DNA of 64,000 bases from Arctopsyche grandis (lineage: Eukaryota > Arthropoda > Insecta > Trichoptera > Hydropsychidae), in NCBI RefSeq assembly GCF_051622035.1, contig NC_135361.1, forward strand, positions 26,529,205 through 26,593,204, written 5' to 3'. The position numbers and the translations under genes are program-made. A model generated the notes under the pieces. The model saw only the letters and a program-made list of their open reading frames with translations. It made no database searches and had not been told where the DNA came from. Below are positions 22,301-37,300 of this stretch, in pieces. The stretch's first letter is position 1. The number at the start of each line of letters is the position of its first letter.

Positions 22301-25300
22301 GGGAAGAGCTAAATATCATTGTGACATTGGCTTCCGGCCTTGTCCTCAATGGTTCCATTTCAACGTATGAATTGTTATGTACAAATGTCAACGATGTGAG
22401 ATATTCGCACAGTTTACCTGAAATGTTTAGAAATTAATGACATTTTACATGCATATTGATATGAATTTTTATAATGATTATACAATTAATTTACCGGAAT
22501 ACCCTGGTGCACATTTGCACAAATAATCATTCGAAGAAGACGATTCAGGAGTTGTCTGTGGGGTGTAGCAAACTCCATGGACGCATTCATGATGAGCGCA
22601 TGGTGAAGTTTGAGGATATAAAGCAGGGCCTGCCCGAGGTCCAACTTCGCAGAATTTGCCAGAGAATCCATCGGGACAAGTGCATGTATAGTCGTTGAGG
22701 CCGTCAGTACAACTAGCACCATTCTATAATTTTAAAGTAAAAATTTCAATAACGAGAAGGCATCGAAAAAGGAGAATGTCAGTAAGAATAAAAACTCACT
22801 TGACACATATGATTGGCGCAATCGTCTACATTAGTGGTGCAATTATCACCAGTGAATCCCGGAGAGCATTCACAAGTATAATGAGTGAAGTGATCAACGC
22901 AACGTCCGCCCGAGCCACATGGATTGAATTCAGCTGCACAAAATGGAATCTTAGATTCACAACGATCACCTATAAACAAACCTTACAATGAATACAATAA
23001 ATAACATTGAGTATATTTGATATATAAAAATTAAAACACTGAATACCCATGTATCCGGGTTGACATTGGCATCTATAAGAATTAAGCTGGTCGACACAAG
23101 TTGCATTATTTTGACACGTGTGACCAGTGCAATCGTCTATGTTGGTTTCGCATCTCATGCCCGTGAATCCCAATACACATTCACAGCTGAAACATTCAAT
23201 TTCAAAATATTGATCTGTTTGCTTCATGCCTATCTAGAATATTACATATACTTAAGTACCTATGCATATTACATACCTAAATCTTCCCTCTTCTAAAACT
23301 GTACACGTGGCATTATTAGCACAGGGACTACCGTAGCAAGCGTCAATCATATGTTGACATTTTTCTCCGTGATAACCAGGTCGACAGGTACAAGTAAATC
23401 CACCATCCGATGATGCAGAACAAGCTCCGTTGTTCAAACAAGGAAGTGTGTAGCAAGCATCACATTTGCTCAATATTTCATTAGAAACTTTGCCTATAAT
23501 GTTACGTTTATTATTTACAACCATCTTAAAACTAAACTATATGTATATATATGACATACGAGATGAACAACTTCCTGACCTTTGCATTGGAAAGCCGTAG
23601 CGGCAGTGCTCAACAAGAGTTTGTCTTTCATATAGAAGGGTTCGGCACAGCGAGCTATTCCAGGCTCAACATAGTCAACTTTAACCCACTCTGCAAGCCA
23701 CTTCAACGAGCAATCGCAATAAAGTGGATTAGAACCCAAAGCACTGAAATGTTAAGGTCAAAATAAAAATTGGAACTACTATCTTAGTTTACAATATGTT
23801 TAAGGAATTTTATAGTACATGTGTGTGATCGATTGAAGATCTTCAAACAGTCCATCAGGAAGAGTCGACAGTTGATTTCCGTGAAGAGATAATACTCTTA
23901 AAGATGTAAGACCTTTGAGGGCTTCCTTTTGAACGCATCTTAATCGATTATATCCGACAATCAGCGTTGAAAGTTTGGATAGTCCACTGAAGGTGTTATT
24001 AGCTAGTACTGCAATTCGGTTGTTGCTCAGATCCAGTCGTGCAAGGGAACGTAGATGTTTCAATTGATCACGATTTATTGAGGATATATTGTTGGATTCC
24101 AAATATCTGAAAAATAAATCATTTTATGTACCGTACTTTGATTTTTTTATTTGAAAAATTGTATTATACTTACAGTTCAGTAGTTTCAGGTGGAATGTTT
24201 GTGGGGATTGATGTTAATGATGATCTTGAGCATCGAACAACAGTTCCGGCACATTTGCAAGGAGCTGGACAGTAGCCGCCAACCAAACACCCTTCTTCAG
24301 AATCGCCTGAAAAGAAATAATATGAAAATTTTACAAATAAAGTACAAACAAGCAGTATTGAGAGTAGTGAAAATAAGAATCGTGTGAATTTTGTCTGATG
24401 AGTTATTCAGTTTCAATTCCCAGATACGTTTTAGATGAAAACGTATAAAATTTATGAACCAAACTTACTAGTACATTTATATTCATGATGTGGCAAATCT
24501 CTCAGCAAAGATCCTCTCAGCTTTTGAGGTTCTTTACAAGTGGCACCGCTTGCCAAGCCGCTCGTTCTTAGCCAAGAGCCCAGCCATGCAAGATGACAAT
24601 TGCAATTGAAAGGATTTCCATCCAAAGACCTTGAAATGATAATAAGAAAATGTATTTTACATTCAATACATAACAAAAAGTTTATATTCAATATTGAAAC
24701 AATTTTCTTACAATGTATGAAGAGCAGTCAGGTGATCAAATGATCCTGGCATTACACAAGTAATCTCATTTTCATTTAGGGATCTGTAAAATACACAATT
24801 ACAGTATTAAAATCTGCCGAATTGCATACATATTGTTCAATCATAATGTACTTACAGTACACGGAGACTATGCAGACCCAAGAACATTTTATTCGTAACT
24901 GACGTAATCGAATTATCATCCAATAGTAATTCTTGCAATTTCGAAGCACCTTCAAATGCATTCTCTTCGATATTTTTGACTCCGGCTCTTCTGAGATCTA
25001 ATCGAGTCAAAGCCGGAAGACGACCCATTAGACCATCAGATTTTATAGTACCCAAACGATTGTCATTCAATATCCTAAAATTATAATAGACTGTATAGAA
25101 TTGTTCTATTCAACTGAAAAAACTAGGAATTTGTTTATATTTACAATTGCGTGGTATGAATTGGTATGTCTCTCGGAATTTCATTGAGTCCTAAGGTGGC
25201 ACAGTTGACGACAGATCCTCGACATGAGCAGGCAGCTGGGCAGGGTGCTTCAGTTGGGCATCCATCACCGAGAGCCAACTCTTCTCCACCTGTTTTCAAA

Positions 25301-28300
25301 TATACAATCTGAATATATTTCAATGTTTCAATTTAAAATATAGTCACATACAAAAAATTTATACCTTTACATTTGAGTATATCTTCTCGGAGCGCTTCGA
25401 GCCTCCGTCGATGCATCCTTTTAGGGCCATCGCAGCGAGCTCCAGAAGTTTCGATTGGATGCTTTTGTAAGTATTCTGATACCCAGCGCAAGCGACAATC
25501 ACATACAAATGGGTTTCGAGCAAGGTGTCTATAATAATACAATTGCAATGATTAGAAACGAGGAGTCAACTTTGATATGTTATGATTCGTTTTACGTACA
25601 AAGTTTGAATGCTGCTTAGAGCGTCGAACGTTCCGTTTGCTAGTGTCTGTATGTTATTATCATAAAGTGATCTGGAACAGAAAATTGATTAAATATTTGG
25701 TGTTGATTGAATGTTTGAATTTACGAAGAGAAATTAACTCACAATAAATTGAGACTATGCAAGTCTTTGAAGCTGTCTTTCCTGATGCAAGATATTTCGT
25801 TAGAGTTCAAAAGCCTGAAATTAAATATGTATAATGAAATTTATTTGCGATATTTCAATATATACATACATAAATAGATATATTTTATAAAATAAATTTG
25901 ATTTGAAGTAGTCTAGAACTTTCGAAAATCAAACCGAATAAACTAATAAATTGATTAATTACCCAAAATATTAACCGACTAACAATGGTTATGTGAAAAA
26001 TTTGCGATAATTTCAATGATAAAACCTGAGGTTTAATAAAATACAATGTGAATTTGTGTTTCTCTTGGTTTTTGAAGAAAAACTGTTAAAGTCATGGTTT
26101 CAAAGGCTGACTTACTATTTAAATATGTTCAACTTGTTACAGACATTACTAACAAACTAACCCGTAGATTCTATGACAGAATCACTAATAACCATATTAA
26201 CACACTTGTGAAGAGTCTCGGTGATTACAACAAATGTCTATACCCTTCAGGTATGAACACAGAATACCTAAACACAATCTGCTTTAGGTCATCGACTTTA
26301 GTGAGTCTTTAATTAATATTATGTATTAGATGTATTATGAGCATTTATAAGGATTGTAAATAGGTTTTTGAGCTCTTTTTCCTATTATGCTGAAGATTAA
26401 CATCAGAATAATATAATACTATGATTACTAACCAAATAAAATTAAATTGTAAAATAGAAAATGATCAGTAGATTAGTAGCTATTAAAATAGATATAAGAT
26501 GTATTGTGAACATAATTTCGTAATAATAAAAAGCATTTAAAAAATCAAAAATATGTTCAACTTAGATAATAGGCTTCCTGTATACACAGTTGAACAGTTT
26601 TGTCCAAGTGATGCAGCCCAAAATATAATCTGAACAATGATTTGAACTAAATATATGTAGGTAGTCCAGAATTTGATTAAAATAGTAAAATACAACTTAC
26701 AGTAATTGCAATGAAGCTAATCCATGAAATATTCCAGATGGCAGATCTTTAATTTTGTTTCCATACAGCACTCTGATACATAAATAAAACATAAATCAAC
26801 ACATCATCTCAAATGCAATATTCAATATAAAATATTATAATATTTTTACAATGATGTAAGACTTCTGAGTCCGGTAAAAGCATCTGCAGCAATTTTAACA
26901 ATTTTATTATTACTCAAATCAATCCTTCTCAATTTTTTATACGATGTGAAAGCTTTCGGAGGAATTTCAGTCAACATGTTCTGTTCCAGACGGCTGCAGA
27001 ATACATATAAAAAAATTAATACCACATTTAAAAATTCATATTATATTAAAAAACGCATTGAAAAATACTTACAGTTCTGTAGAATGATCCGGGAGTGCAA
27101 GAGGCAATCGTTCCAAAGCACGTTCCCTGCAATCGATTGATCCATCGGAACACCGACATGGTGCCGGGCATTGTATTTCCATCGCGCACTCCTGAACTGC
27201 CGGCACAGAGTGTCCTAAAAATACAAACTCTCCTCAGTACGTTGAGCTTTGTGAGACAAATGTGTTATTATAAGGCGGATGACAAACCATCGCAGTTGAG
27301 ATGGTGGGAAGGTAGACGTTGAAGTGGCACTCCGGCTAAGGAACTGGGTGTGCGACAGCGAGCACCGGCCCCGGCTAAACGTGAAGCACCCCGCAACCCA
27401 GTCACAAGACGAGCTATACCACATCCACAATGGATCGGATTGTCGCCTAGTCTCAAAGTGCGCAGTTTGGCAATTCCAGAACTGCCCAAACCTTCCAGAT
27501 GCAACGTCGTGAAGTTGTTGTTGTTCAACGTCCTGATGATGATCAAAAATCACGTTATTATCGGATTTGAAAGAAATATATTGTATTTATTGTTTATTGA
27601 GTACTCACAATATTTCCAAGTCTTTGAAAGTTTTCAGCAGTTGATCGTCTAAGCAGGTTAGCCTGTTGTTGTCTAATTGGATGTTCCTGAGTGACGAAAG
27701 TCCGCGGAGAGTTTTCTTTCCTATGACGCTCAGTTGGTTATGACTAAGGTCTCTAAAAAGATTGTATGTTTTTATGAAATTTTTGGTATGAACATGTGTT
27801 AAAATTGTATCTCATAGTTGTAGAAGACGGTTTAAAAATTTAATGTGAAGGTTCACGATACAATAGATATTTAATAAAAGTTAATTTGATTCATCTACTT
27901 TAATCTTTCAAATAAAATCTTTTAGGAAACATCTTTTAATACATTGTTTGAGTAATAATATGCTAATTTTATCGATATTATTCAATAGAAAATGAATTTT
28001 CAATATGATAATCAGGCATATATAAATACATCTCCTATTAAACGGTACAATTATAACCATTAGCATTTTAATTTATTACAAAACATTTCCTGTTTCGTGT
28101 TTTATTAGTGGTTCTTAGTATTATATTGTGTAAAAAGCAAAAGTGTGTTTTCTTAAAACTAAGCAAAAGTTGATCATTAGAGGGATTGTTGAATTTCAAG
28201 CAAAAAGCACATGCAAACTGCAATTATGGTTGAAAATATTAGTGCAATATGTATGCATATGAGCTGTTGATTTGAAAAGTGGCGAATAGTACTAGATATT

Positions 28301-31300
28301 CATCCGAAAACCTGATACATACATAATATTATTAGCATCAAGTTGAAGGAGTTAATACAGATGATTCAAAACTATGAAGCGTATGGTTATATAGTTGAAT
28401 CGGATATATAATATACATAGGTTGTGGCTATTTGCAGATACTTTGTCTGCGAATTATTAGCTATTTGCAGGTACCATATCTGCGAATTATTGGCTATTTG
28501 CAGGTACTATATCTGCGACAGGCGCAAAGCCTTCTGCGCATGCGCGTGAACTTACAATCCGATTATAATTTCCTACATTTAATGTATGCTAGACTTGTTT
28601 AATCAATCGTTCATTATTTTCATCTTATATGTTTAATCAATCGTTCATACTACGTCACTTTACGAGTTCGAACTAAATTTTAAGAGGTTTAAAACAAAAT
28701 TTTATCATAAACACGCTGACAGTGACAGTTCACGCGCATGCGCAGAAGGCTTTGCGCCTGTCGCAGATATAGTACCTGCAAATAGCCAATCATTTGCAGA
28801 TATAGTACCTGCAAATAGCCACAACCTATAATATATGTAAATCTACCATTATATCTAGAACACCATCAAATATTGGAAATAAGCATTTCTTTCATCCAAC
28901 TATGTATGGCAACCATAGAAGTAGAATGCATAGAATCGCTCTCAGCCTCCAAAAATGTTGCTACAAATACTCTGCGCGGCAGAGTTTGTTCATTGTTTGC
29001 TAAACTTCGTCTCTCCCTCTCTCTTGTCTCTCTTCTGACTTTCCGTCTTTCTCTTCGATGGCTCGCTTTTAGATACGATACCTTTGTTAACAATGACCAT
29101 TATATGCATTCTACTTCTATGATGGCGATACTTCATTAAAACTCTACTTCAAATAACTATCATATGAATACGCTCAATAGTTTTGAAACATTTGGAATTT
29201 TTAAAGAAATATACCAGTTTGTTAAAATGGAGCTACATACACTGAACACCCCATATATAGAAACGTTAATGTTAATTAGATTATATGTGTCTAATGATCA
29301 CATTTGAAAACGCCTTGGAAATAGTAGTGCTTAGGTAAATAATAAGTTAGTGCATAGATAGGCAAGCGTTCAAGAGCTCCAAAAGTAGTTTTCAATATTC
29401 GACGGGGATCAAATCGAGAGTGTCGTCCGAGATAAGACGAGGTCCCGAGGAGTTGCGGAGGCAATTATTCGACACGGGATTAGGTATTATGTATACATGT
29501 AACGACCGATTTGCCCCCATCGAGGAAGGAGGCAGCGAGCATCGGACGAGGCTCTCCAAGTCCCACCGTCTGGGATAAGGGCCGATCAGGTCTAGACAAT
29601 TCAGTGTGCTCCGAAGGGAGAGAGATATCTACTACGGTAACGTAGTGGATCTGGACCACAAAAGGGCCACACTGAATTAGTTTCAGCGGACGGATAAGCG
29701 AGAGTGCGAGCTCGATACCGCCCCCGTGTGCTCGTCGATTGTGCTCTGGAACAAAAGGGGAGCACGGCCGGCTTAATAAGGCAACAAAGACCCACTAAGT
29801 CTGAGGCAATTAGTCCTTTGTACAGCTTTAAACTGTTTCCAGCGGCCAACTTTGCCGAGGCGTAGTCGCTCAATTGTACCTCAAACTCCCCTCATTCCCG
29901 TTTCTCACCCATTTTTACTACCCACCCTCGGACGACTTTAATTAATTGGCATTCCTTGTAAAACTATTTCTAATCTAAAGAGTAAATCTCTTATTAGAAC
30001 ATTAATCAATTTGCTTGAATGTCTTGCGAGTGTTTGGGCATTGGGCGTATACTTTTTTGCTATAATACTAGCACGTGATCGTTGAGGCTACTGTTACCAA
30101 AGGAAGTTTTTAGTTGCATCTTAAGAGGGCTGTACACCCGAAACCTTAATTTTGTTGCCTTTCCTTTCTTCGATATATATATTGAGTGAATGCGACAATA
30201 TATGTATATCAATATATATATTGAGTGAATGCGACAGTTTCGCTTCGACCAGATAAAACGTATTTTAAATTGACAAAATCGAGGTTTCGTATTCTCCTAT
30301 TTTCTCCTCCAAAACTGGACCAATTTTTAAAAAAAATTCATCATCAGTATGAGAAAGATACTTTCTGTGCATCTATCAACGTATTTTTTTTTAAATCGAC
30401 CGTTAAATAAGCACGCTGGATTCATTTCGTGGGTATAAAAAAGAGGCGATTTTATAGATGTTTGGCGGCTCCTAGCTCCTATAAAAAATAATTAATCAAA
30501 AAAAATAAAACGATAGATGCACCCCAATGGTGGATATCCATAGCATATTAAAACATAATTTCTCTAATACCATAATTGAGGAAGGGAGAAGTATAGTACG
30601 TTTGTATGGACAAGGCGCTGCTGTCCAGCCCTCTTAAGAGGGCTGTACACCCGAAACCTTAATTTTGTTGCCTTTCCTTTCTTCGATATATATATATTGA
30701 GTGAATGCGACAATATATGTATATCAATATATATATTTAGTGAATGCGAAAGTTGCGCTTCGACCAGATAATACGTATTTTAAATCGACAAAATCGAGGT
30801 TTCGTATTCTCCTATTTTCTCCTCCAAAACTGGACCAATTTAAAAAAAAAATCATCATCGGTATGAGAAAGATATTTTCTGTGCAATTATGCGCGTATTT
30901 TTTTTAAATCGACCGTTAAATAAGCACGCTGGACTCTTTTCGTGGGTGTAAAAAAGAGGCGATTTTATAGATGTTTGGCGGCTCCTAGCTCCTATAAAAA
31001 ATAACTAATCAAAAAAATAAAACGATAGATGCATCCCAATGGTGGATATCCATAGCATATTAAAAAATAATTTCTCTAGTGCCATAATTGAGGAAGGGAG
31101 AAGTCTAATACGTTTGTATGGACAAGGCGCTGGTGTCCAGCCCTCTTAAAGGTCTGACCGCATTATACGACAACCGAACGATCCGACACTTCAAAACAGT
31201 ACGCGACCAAATATTGTTTGTATGAAATTTGACGCAAGGTGTCGTTTGCGACGTGACGCAAGTGTCGTTGAGTGGGGATTGCCTTGCGATAATTATTCTG

Positions 31301-34300
31301 CTTCATATCGTGACTTTGAAATAGCATGCAGCCATAATCTTTTGGTTTTTCTCGATTGTTCTTCTTCCTCGCATATCAAAGATACTATAATAGTGCCCGT
31401 TTCGTCCATCTTGCTACGAGATACTGAACGAATGCTTGACATAATTTACTGCGTAGTGTCGCATCGCTGTCGTTCAAGTGCGGTTTACCTAATATTGTCG
31501 CATACTGTTGTAAAGTGTCGGATCGTTCGTTTGACGCATAGTGCGGTCAGGCCTTAAGTACGGTTAAATAAAAACGTCGCAATTGCAATGATTACCAAGG
31601 AGACAAACTAGAAGAGCTGTCAGCAGGGCCGCGCTTAGGAGTTCGTGTGCAAACTTACATACATTGACCGCTCTTTAATTTTATCAGCATTTGTATAAAT
31701 CATATTAATAAAAAAAATGAAGTGCATGCGAGTAGTGCAAAAATCTTAGCTTGTGATAAATATAGTGATGGAAATTTTAATCACAATAAAAATCAACCAG
31801 GAAAACACAAAAAACCAAAACGTTTAGTTCTGAACACGACCAGATGACGAGAGAGACTGAAGGTTTTCAAGTCCGTTCATGAAAGTATAGTATTTTTATA
31901 CCCCAATCCTACATATAGGATATTGTTCTTTCGATGACCAACCGACACTCAACATCCTTGAAGAAATACGTCTGGAAGTCGTAAAGATAATATAACATAA
32001 AAGACCTAGCTTCATGCGGACTAAAGCTATACCTGCTATCCCGTTATTTCCCCGAATTATATTTCAGGTGTGTTACTAGTTGTAACTTGCAACGGCAATC
32101 CACAAGTATACTACAAGACAATCTAAATACATTTTAAAAAGTGCGGTGTCTTATTTCATAATTTTAAGGAATATATTTTTTTCAACTCTCATTTCTTTCG
32201 GCCGCCTGTGTGCGTTGCAAACATTTGTAAATATGGTAGGCGAGGCCCTGGCAGTCAGATTAAATCATATTATATATGAAGCTGTAGGGGCTCTACAACA
32301 TGGTGGAGTTCGTTCGTGTTGGTGGCTACTACTTTACTTCCTTTCCCTCAGTTGTATTAAACAGTCGTGGTTACAATAATACCAACATTCCATTCCGTTC
32401 ACCCTGATAAAGTTATTGGTCCAAAATATATACCATAATCTACATACATACAGTCATTCAAAATCCACTGCTTGATGAAGTCTTCTCCAACAAGCTTCCA
32501 ATCGTCTCTGTTTTGTGCAACTCTCATCTATCTCACCCCACACATTTTACTAATTTCGTCTACCTATCTTCCCTGCGGTCTTCCTTTAACCCTTTTGCAT
32601 TCTCTCGGGTACCATTCTAGGACTTCTGTGTCCACCTTTCGTCCATTCTTCTAGCCATGTGGCTCGTCCATTGCTGTTTCAATCTCTTCACATAAATACA
32701 TTTTGTAATTGGACAACTTCAAACGTCCTCGGATACCATATATGTATGTATCTACATATATAAAATGATAATCAGTTTACGGATTGAGTAAACCATCTTT
32801 GCTATAATCGCAATCATGATGGCCTTGATTTAAATGTTGTTTATTGGTTATGGCCAAATATTGCTTATGACCGACGTATGTATTTATTTTGGCCAAAATG
32901 GGACTATTCTGCTAGAATATATCATTGCTAGGCTACTCATTGTTATTACTCATATTGGATGTGTCGTTTTTATAACATTGTTTATATCGATATCATATCA
33001 AATGTACAGTTGAAGTGTTTTGATTTAAGACACTGAAATATGGCGGGCTTTGAGAGCTTTATTATGTTTTATGAAGAGGTCTATTTTTTACTCTTTAAGA
33101 CGTATTTATTTAGAGGCTTTACATGTGTTTCATATGAAGTAGGCCACCCCCTGCAAGTGAGCCTTTATAAACGTAAGGGCTGAAAATAATTTAAATGTAT
33201 GTGTGTGTGTGGAGGGGAGGGGGGGGCGTAAATCACACTACACGTAGAGGATTACAAGGGGCGGTGTGCGAATAATAAAAGCGATTTTTGTTATTGTGCG
33301 AATTTCGCCACTTTGTCGAAAAGTGGCGCCACCTACACTCTCCCTTTGATGCGTAGAATAACAAAAGGCGCTTTGATTTCTTCCCGCGAAGAAAGCGAAC
33401 GGTGGGGGGAAAAAAAAGAAAGGAGACGAAGACGACGACGACGACAGCAGCAGCGGAGGACTGTGAGACCCGGCGGAAAATTGCGGGAACAAAGAAAACA
33501 GATGGAAAAGCGATTTTCCCTTCCGACGATTGTGTTTTGTGAGAAAATATGTTTTCAGCGTGTAAAGGATGTGATTCGGAAACCTTTGAAACAATACGCC
33601 GCCACGACGACTGCTAACAGCTGTTTATTCGCGACAGTGATATTTAACCGGTTCAGCGAGTAGCACATTTTCACAACAAAAAGTTGTGTAACGTATATTC
33701 AATATTCCTATTGGGATTTGAAATACACCCTATTCAATCTAATTTTATAAATGTAGTTCATTTTAAAGGTCAACGTCAAAGTCGGCCAATAAAGCCCTCA
33801 ACATGAGGCCACCCCCCCCCCCAATGAATACAGTCTGAGAGACTTTTTATTTCGTCGAGAACGAGATCAATGTATTGCCTTTTTATGTTCTATCTACATA
33901 CATATGTACATGTAAGGCAATAAAAAAATAATTCAGGAATACTTTTATAAATGCTGTAATTCATCAGAAAATGATTGATTTAACACAAAACGCTCCACTA
34001 GAAAGCGACATTCAAGCGTCATTTGCAGACTATATATGATGTTTGTGCAATGGTTTAAAGAAAACATTTTTAAATTTTATTCTGGAATTTTTAAAATTTA
34101 TCATACTTTTAATATTTAATTTAAAATTAAAAATTACATATTCTAATATGATGCCATTACGGGTTGCCCCTGAGCGACATATATGGTATTGAACTTGTAT
34201 TTACATATATTTAAATTTTTAATTTATAAATTTGAAATTGTATTCAAATAGTGGTAACAAATAGTAGATAGGATTTTTTTTTGCCAATTTGATGAGGAAT

Positions 34301-37300
34301 CGTTTCATCAGTGAAATCAGATAAATTGGCGAACTCTGATAGGAAACGATCGACTTGGAGTAATAAATATCCAAGTCTGACCAGCAGTACTGCAGAAATA
34401 CTCGGAATAAATTCTCTTCAATCAAGGTCAACCCAGGGCTCGAACCCGGCCACCCCTCAGTGGTTAATATTAACGTAACCAATGTGCTATATTACATACA
34501 TATGTATTATACATATATGACTTTTTTATAATAAAAAAAAAACATTTTTATAACACAAACAGTTAAAAGAAAAATACACATAAATTTTAGGTGCAGTGTA
34601 GCGTGGAGGAAACAAGAAGAATCTGAACACATTATGGCAAACAACATTATGACAAAAACACAAAGTTTGATCTTCAGTCTTGGCCTAATTTGTTTTAATC
34701 TTGTGAACAGCTCATTCATTATCCGAAAACATGTACCAACACTTTTTTTATCGAATATATTAAAAATCATATAAAGTATCTACCTATAGTATAAAATAAA
34801 TGATCTCAAGCATGTCATAATCTCTATAATTTCTAAAGAGACTATGCATGTAACTATTGTTGGATCGTAGAAAAACAAATTAATATCCAAATAAATTTAA
34901 ATAAAATAAAACTATTCAAATAAATTTAATAAAATGTTTACTATTAGATTGGCCATGTTTAAGCGGCTTACATTACAAATACCGAGCGAAGCCGGGTAAA
35001 AACACTAGTATTTTATATTTGTTAGATTTTTTAAAGACGACCAATTGTTTTTCTTGTGTGGCAACTTCATTTCTTAACATCGATAGGAAGAGCGAATTTT
35101 TTGCTTCGAAGTTATACAAAATTTAGGTATTATTTTCAACAAAATATATATATCTGCAATATATAATATGTGTCTATGTTGTATAATATATGGTCAGAAT
35201 TTGTCGGAATGAAGGAATTCGCAGGATGCGAGACTAATTTAGATAGGTAAAGTTGAGATTCGATAGCCGTAGCATAAAATGTTTGCAAAATTTAACCTCG
35301 AGTCGTTAAGGGCCGGTTTCCCAAACTGCCGAATTGCTCGTTAGCAATACGGCGAAACATTTTACGAGTTGGGACTGTTGAATGTTGAACAGGAATGTAA
35401 CAAATCAAATTACAGGGTTCGTAGGTAACCGCAAAGAGGTAAGGACTGAGCATAATTGATTCGTGGCCGGTCGCGTGGTCATAATCAGATAGGTATATCC
35501 GTTTTTCAATTTGATTAAGGGAAACGTGGGTACAATTCAAAACAGATTAAGGGTCAACGTTTCAGATTAATTCGCCCTGGACAAACAACGCGTACGTGAA
35601 AAAAATTCGTCGTTGTATAATTGTTTCAAATCTGAAACTCGTTGCACGATACGCGCCGACGAAATTGAATTTTACGATCGGAAAATAAGATAAATGTCCT
35701 ACATACATATATACTAGGCGAACTGATGAAAAATTACTTTTGACGTATGACGGGTCAAGGGAAAAAAATCTCCTCCATACGTCAATTAAGGTGATGTGGA
35801 AGTTTACGAAGTGCGATAGGCAGTGGGTGATTTTTTTCAAATTTTCTTCGGGTTGTGGAAAATGTTGGGTGTGGCTGCGAAGGGTCCTTCAGGAATCCCG
35901 GCAGTAGTACTGAAACTGAAGGCTTTGAGTTTATTAGAAATTCGATAAGGACCATTCTGCCGTGATGTATCCTCGTGCCGTATCGAGCGCTTGATGCGGC
36001 TTGGATATTACAGAATGAACAATCCTTCTGTTTGTTGAGCTTTTCTGTGTGATATTTGTATTATAATATAAAGTGACGGATAATATTTTCAGCACGACAT
36101 AACATGTCTTTAACTCGACAGGTAATAAAATTTAGAAAAAATCGTTTTGACAGGGAAAAGGAATGTCCGAGCTGAAAATATATTACATGACAGGAAAATA
36201 CTGTACATAAATATAAACGTACATACATATATTGCGAGCCAGAATAACATAAATAGATATTCGTTACAAAGTCAGCAAAATTTATAATTTTCGTCTAAAT
36301 ATGTACATATGTATATATATATATATATATATTTTAAGATTAGTTTAAGTTGTATACATATTATTTATATATTTATCAGAAAGGCCTAAAAGGTAAACCC
36401 CAATTGGCTTTCCTGGCCAATTACAAACAATTATTTATTTATGTAATTACTTTAGATTAGATTGGGTTGCTTTATAATTGCATCAAACCGTTGAAACTGT
36501 CTGTTTATTAATTTTCTAGTTGATAAATAATTATACAATGTATCTATTTGCTTTTACTAACATCATAACATCATATAGCACATTGTTTTCTTTGTACTCG
36601 TCTTTCACAATTCAACTCCAATACAAATACAGATCTTAGATGAAATCATTAAATATTGGACTCACATCATCAGCGGATTGCTTACAGGTTTTGATTTTTG
36701 ACAAGATACTCGTTCTTTCATTTCAAACTTCGTTTAATAGACCATCAGCTAGAAGTGATTAGAATCTGATTTGTCATGTGATTTATTAATTTTAAGTTCC
36801 AGCAACAGATTTATATATTATGTATCCCGATATGTAAACAATATGTTTATTTTTCTATTGTCAATTGGATGAAATATTGTTTTGTTTGTATTCATCTTTC
36901 ACAATTCAACTCCAATAAAAACCCCGATCTTGTGTAGATTAAAACTTATCAAAGATTGTATTCAAACCATCAGTGATTATTGACAAGATACACTTTCTTT
37001 CACTCCAAACGTCGTTTGATAGACAATTGGCTATAGTTTGAGTCTGATTTGAAATGTATTTTATAAACTCAAAGCCCGAGAAGCAGATTTTAATTTGTTG
37101 TCAATGTTAGTTTGATTTTTTTTAAATATACAATATATCTGGAATACACAATAAAAACAATAACGACAAAAGTTTAAATAATATTAGAAGTAGTCACAAA
37201 AAATATAATAATAGTAAAATTTAAGGAGAAAAATTGGGAATGCCTTGCATCAACAGTCAACACAAATGTATGTTCATTGTATGTACATATGTAAAAGAAC

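Noticed and set aside
33313..33663. 116-codon plus-strand Arg/Lys/Gln-rich frame
   Set aside because: It is translated from GAC/CAG-rich simple sequence.
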